A stretch of 7,855 bases of DNA, taken from contig JAKAZN010000066.1 in assembly GCA_021815835.1 (NCBI GenBank), positions 1 to 7,855 of the forward strand. Direction: 5' to 3'. This document shows, piece after piece, positions 5,685 to 7,855 of this stretch (position 1 is the first letter of the stretch; each line of letters begins with the position of its first letter). Below the pieces are notes generated by a model that was not told where the DNA came from, searched no databases, and saw nothing but the letters and a program-made list of their open reading frames with translations. A program made the position numbers and the translations under genes. The stretch comes from Pseudomonadota bacterium (GTDB lineage Bacteria; Pseudomonadota; Alphaproteobacteria; Acetobacterales; Acetobacteraceae).

Positions 5685-6941
5685 CTAGGCGGGCGGGGCG
5701 AGCAGCAGGCGGTTCGCGGCCTCCAGCGCGGCGTAGGTCTCCGCCCAGGCGCGGGTGAAGGCCGCGTCCGGGGTGCCGCGCGCGGCGAGGGTGGCGGCGA
5801 TCTCGCCCACCGATCGGCGTCCGTCGGCCAGGCCCAGGATCGCCTGGGCCAGCGCCGACAGGCGGATGGGCATCCGGAGACCGTCCATCACCAGGACCAG
5901 GCTGCCATCGGGTTGCAGCATCTTCGGGATCTCCGGGGCGGGAATTTCGCGGCCGACCGGGATCGCGGCCGGGTTCAGGGGATCGGCGCGGCCGGGCGGG
6001 TCGCCGGCGCGGCGGCAATAGAGGACGTGCATGGACATATTGCCGGCCAGGGCCTCGGCCAGGGCGGCGCGATCGACCGGGGCGAGCGTGTCGATCCGCC
6101 CGCGCAGCCGCGGATCGGGCAGCATCGGGCGCGGGTCGTAGCGGAGCGGCTCCATCCAGGCGGTGGGCTCCAGGCCGGCCTGGGCGAGCAGGGCGGCGAG
6201 CGCGGGGACGGTGTAGGCGCGATCGCGCGGGTTGAGCAGCAGGTCATACAGGCCGGCATCGCCGCCGGACACGTGGTCCTGGAAATTGCGGTTGAGGCGG
6301 AACCAGTTCGTCTCCGGCAGGTGGCGGAGCGCGCGGCGGGCGGTCTCGATGCGGGCCGGGGGGGCCTCGTCGGGCGGGGCGAGCAGGCGCAGCGCGTCCT
6401 GGACCATATAGACGCCCGTGCGGCCATGCGGCGCATAGACCATCAGCCCGATGCCGCCGCCGGGGGCGAGCACCGAGGTCAGCGCGCGCAGGCCCTCGAT
6501 CGGATCCGGTAGATGGTGCAGCACGCCGCAGCAATCGATGTAGTCATACGGGCCGAGGCCGGAACCGGCGAGCTCGAGCAGGGAGCGTTGTTCCCAGGTG
6601 ATATTGGTCAGGCCGCGGATCGCGGCACGCTCGCGGGCGATGCGCAACGCGGCGGCGGAGCGGTCGAGCCAGGTGACCTGGCCCGGCCGTCGCGCGCGCG
6701 CCATCTGCTGGGCGAGCATGATCGTGCAGTCCCCGGTGCCGCCGCCGGCGATCAGGGCGTTGAGCGGGCGGGAGGCGGGACGGGTGGCGCCGAACACCCA
6801 GTGGTCGATCTCGCGCAGATGGCCGGGGCTGCCGATGATGAGGCGCTTGGATTCCTCCCGCGGGTCGCGTTTGGGGTACGGGTAGGCCTCGTACTGGGCG
6901 GCGAGGAGCGTGTCGGTTGCGTCGGTCATGGATGCGGGCAT
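5685..6941 (-). CDS. Class I SAM-dependent methyltransferase with C-terminal extension
   Basis: A 418-residue protein. The N-terminal half is a Rossmann-fold methyltransferase: QYEAYPYPKRDP (16-27) is a typical leader of this subgroup, ALIAGGGTGDCT (62-73) is motif I for SAM binding, VTWLDRS (89-95) supplies the acidic residue of motif II, and YIDCCGVLHHLPDP (134-147) is the motif IV region. VLAPGGGIGLMVYAP (157-171) follows. After about residue 240 comes a second region ending in MRMP-like IRLSALAQAILGLADGRRSVGEIAA (about 355-382), which resembles the small winged-helix/PqqD-like module often attached to such enzymes. The methyl acceptor is unknown; members of this subgroup are usually annotated only as methyltransferases. 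The start at 6941 has AAGG very close to it, while ATG at 6929 is an alternative and would widen the 12-nt gap to the divergent RNA methyltransferase. It could head the minus-strand gene string. Confidence 0.9.
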   Translation of the reverse strand: MPASMTDATDTLLAAQYEAYPYPKRDPREESKRLIIGSPGHLREIDHWVFGATRPASRPLNALIAGGGTGDCTIMLAQQMARARRPGQVTWLDRSAAALRIARERAAIRGLTNITWEQRSLLELAGSGLGPYDYIDCCGVLHHLPDPIEGLRALTSVLAPGGGIGLMVYAPHGRTGVYMVQDALRLLAPPDEAPPARIETARRALRHLPETNWFRLNRNFQDHVSGGDAGLYDLLLNPRDRAYTVPALAALLAQAGLEPTAWMEPLRYDPRPMLPDPRLRGRIDTLAPVDRAALAEALAGNMSMHVLYCRRAGDPPGRADPLNPAAIPVGREIPAPEIPKMLQPDGSLVLVMDGLRMPIRLSALAQAILGLADGRRSVGEIAATLAARGTPDAAFTRAWAETYAALEAANRLLLAPPA

Positions 6942-6953
6942 AGACCTTGTGGG
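6942..6953. promoter_or_regulatory. 12-nt gap between divergent start codons
   Basis: The SAM methyltransferase (leftward) and RNA methyltransferase (rightward) start only 12 nt apart if the first ATGs are used. Any promoters must lie inside the opposing coding sequences, or the messages may be leaderless. No promoter motif can be read in the gap itself. Confidence 0.35.
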
Positions 6954-7529
6954 ATGCAGGGCGCCAGTTCACGCGGGTATTTCGGGATCGGGGTGGAGGG
7001 GGTCTCCAAATCCGCCAATGTGGGCGCGTTGCTGCGCACGGCCCACGCTTTTGGCGCGTCGTTCTGCTTTACCATCGGGGCGGGATGGGATTCCCGGGCG
7101 GCGCGGCTGGCGGACACCGCCGATACGCCGGCGCATGTGCCGCTGTGGCGGTTTGCCTCGGTGGAGGATTTGTCCCTGCCCGCCGGCTGCGCGCTGGTGG
7201 GGGTGGAGCTGCTGGAGGATGCGGTGCCGCTGCCCTCGTTCCGCCATCCCTCGGCGGCGGCCTATGTGCTGGGGCCGGAGCGGGCGGGCCTGTCGGCGCC
7301 GCTGCTGGCGCGGTGCCGGCATGTGGTGCGGATTCCCTCGCGGTTTGCCCTGAACCTGGCGGTGGCGGGGGCGTTGGTGCTGTACGATCGGATGTTGCAG
7401 CACGGGCGCTTCGCGGACCGCCCGGTGGGAAGCGGAGGGGTGCCGGCGGGGGCTGAACCGGCCGGGTCCCCGGCCCGGCATGGCGCGCCGCGATTCCGGC
7501 GGAATGTGCCGGATTGGGTGGGGGAGTAG
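6954..7529 (+). CDS. TrmH/SpoU-family (SPOUT) RNA methyltransferase
   Basis: A 191-residue RNA methyltransferase of the SPOUT knot fold, which transfers a methyl group from SAM, usually to a ribose 2'-OH of tRNA or rRNA. The three SpoU motifs are visible: NVGALLRTAHAFGA (22-35, with the catalytic-type Arg28), YVLGPERAGLS (104-114), and IPSRFALNLAVAGALVLYDRM (127-147), where the Asn in the ALNLAVA segment and the backbone form the SAM-binding knot. A charged, Pro/Gly-rich tail follows from about 155. It lacks an N-terminal L30e-like substrate domain, as in the short TrmL-type proteins, but which RNA it modifies cannot be told. The upstream frame stays open, yet the N-terminus MQGASSRGYFGIGVEGVSK is typical of close relatives as I recall them, so ATG 6954 is preferred. 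No terminator hairpin with T-run follows the stop. Confidence 0.92.
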   Translation: MQGASSRGYFGIGVEGVSKSANVGALLRTAHAFGASFCFTIGAGWDSRAARLADTADTPAHVPLWRFASVEDLSLPAGCALVGVELLEDAVPLPSFRHPSAAAYVLGPERAGLSAPLLARCRHVVRIPSRFALNLAVAGALVLYDRMLQHGRFADRPVGSGGVPAGAEPAGSPARHGAPRFRRNVPDWVGE

Positions 7530-7855
7530 AGGCTGGACGGTCGTTCGCACGCCGGTGGAACGGTGGGGGAGATCGAGAATGATGCCTGCCGGCGGTGCGA
7601 GCGACCCGGTGCTCGTGTCGAACGCCGCCGCCATGGCCACCCTGAGCCTGGTCGTGTCTTGGCACGGGGCAGCGCGAATGAGCCCGGCGTCGAACGCTCC
7701 CCGATCGGTGTGACCGGCCTGGTCGTGGTACCCTCGGGTACTCGCCGCTGCCACCGCGGCGCCCCCTTCAGCTTCCGGCGTGACGGCGGACGCGGAGGTT
7801 CGGCGATCGTCCAGCGGTCGTCAGTTCGACGCCAATTGATAGGGGCGGTAACCGA
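7530..7855. other. No convincing gene; 326-nt tail region
   Basis: I read all six frames here and found no frame with recognisable motifs. Short open frames on both strands are low-complexity Arg/Pro/Ala-rich and look like GC-rich noise. Visible small structures are an 11-nt direct repeat (7646-7656 and 7717-7727), a 9-nt direct repeat (7617-7625 and 7689-7697) with nearly the same spacing, a 6-bp inverted repeat GTACCC/GGGTAC at 7728-7741, and a 12-nt inverted pair with one mismatch (7532-7543 and 7804-7815). On the minus strand the last few codons of a gene entering from the right could end at 7821 (peptide GYRPYQLASN then TGA), but ten codons are too few to call. Confidence 0.5.
7617..7727 (+). 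repeat. Weak direct duplication (two blocks, about 71-72 nt apart)
   Basis: GTCGAACGC occurs at 7617-7625 and 7689-7697, and GCCTGGTCGTG at 7646-7656 and 7717-7727. The two pairs are offset by 72 and 71 nt, so they may be the remains of one tandem duplication. The sequence between the blocks is largely diverged, and chance in GC-rich DNA is possible. Confidence 0.3.

Noticed and set aside
7579..7713. Short plus-strand frame ending at 7713
   Set aside because: About 45 codons from the ATG, without a convincing ribosome-binding site or similarity I recognise.
6969..7754. 261-codon minus-strand open frame covering the RNA methyltransferase and the tail region
   Set aside because: Most of it is antisense to the SPOUT gene and is Arg/Pro/His-rich. 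The part beyond 7530 shows no family motif.
7821..7855. 3' end of a minus-strand gene entering from the right
   Set aside because: Only about ten codons would be visible before the TGA and they match nothing recognisable, so I mention it but do not list it as a gene.

Overview
The window looks like a piece of chromosome from a high-GC Gram-negative bacterium, most likely an alphaproteobacterium (my guess is Acetobacteraceae/Rhodospirillales, inferred from gene style and not proven). A KDO-8-phosphate synthase implies lipopolysaccharide. Base composition is very GC-rich throughout, so long open frames appear on both strands; most are shadows of the genes listed here. I find eight genes (one cut by the window edge) and no tRNA, rRNA, CRISPR array or recognisable insertion sequence.

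Layout from left to right. (1) 1-612, minus strand: the N-terminal three quarters of kdsA (KDO-8-P synthase, metal-dependent class judged by a Cys in the GPCxIES motif). (2) 736-3225, plus strand: a tight three-gene operon. It has a 64-residue AtzG-like protein, an amidase-signature hydrolase of the AtzE/GatA type whose start overlaps the AtzG-like stop (GTGA), and an alpha/beta hydrolase with a Ser-His active site. (3) 3222-6941, minus strand: four collinear genes. In transcription order they are a SAM-dependent methyltransferase with an extra C-terminal domain, a Ddn/DUF385-type (F420-dependent nitroreductase-like) protein, a thiolase-fold protein lacking the usual nucleophilic Cys, and its zinc-ribbon/OB-fold (DUF35) partner. 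The last two are only 14 nt apart and look translationally coupled. The alpha/beta hydrolase and DUF35 genes converge and overlap by 4 nt at their stops. (4) 6954-7529, plus strand: a SPOUT/TrmH-family RNA methyltransferase that starts 12 nt from the divergent SAM methyltransferase. (5) 7530-7855: no convincing gene; it holds a few weak repeats and possibly the last codons of a minus-strand gene.

Working together: the AtzG-like protein and amidase should form one amide-hydrolysing enzyme, with the alpha/beta hydrolase acting on a related ester or amide. The thiolase-like and DUF35 proteins should form one acyl-CoA complex that makes or breaks a C-C bond (thiolysis or retro-aldol), as in BbsAB and Ltp2/ChsH2-type systems. 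The convergent operons may belong to one uncharacterised catabolic route, but no CoA ligase, dehydrogenase, transporter or regulator is visible, so the substrate cannot be named. kdsA and the two methyltransferases are probably unrelated neighbours.
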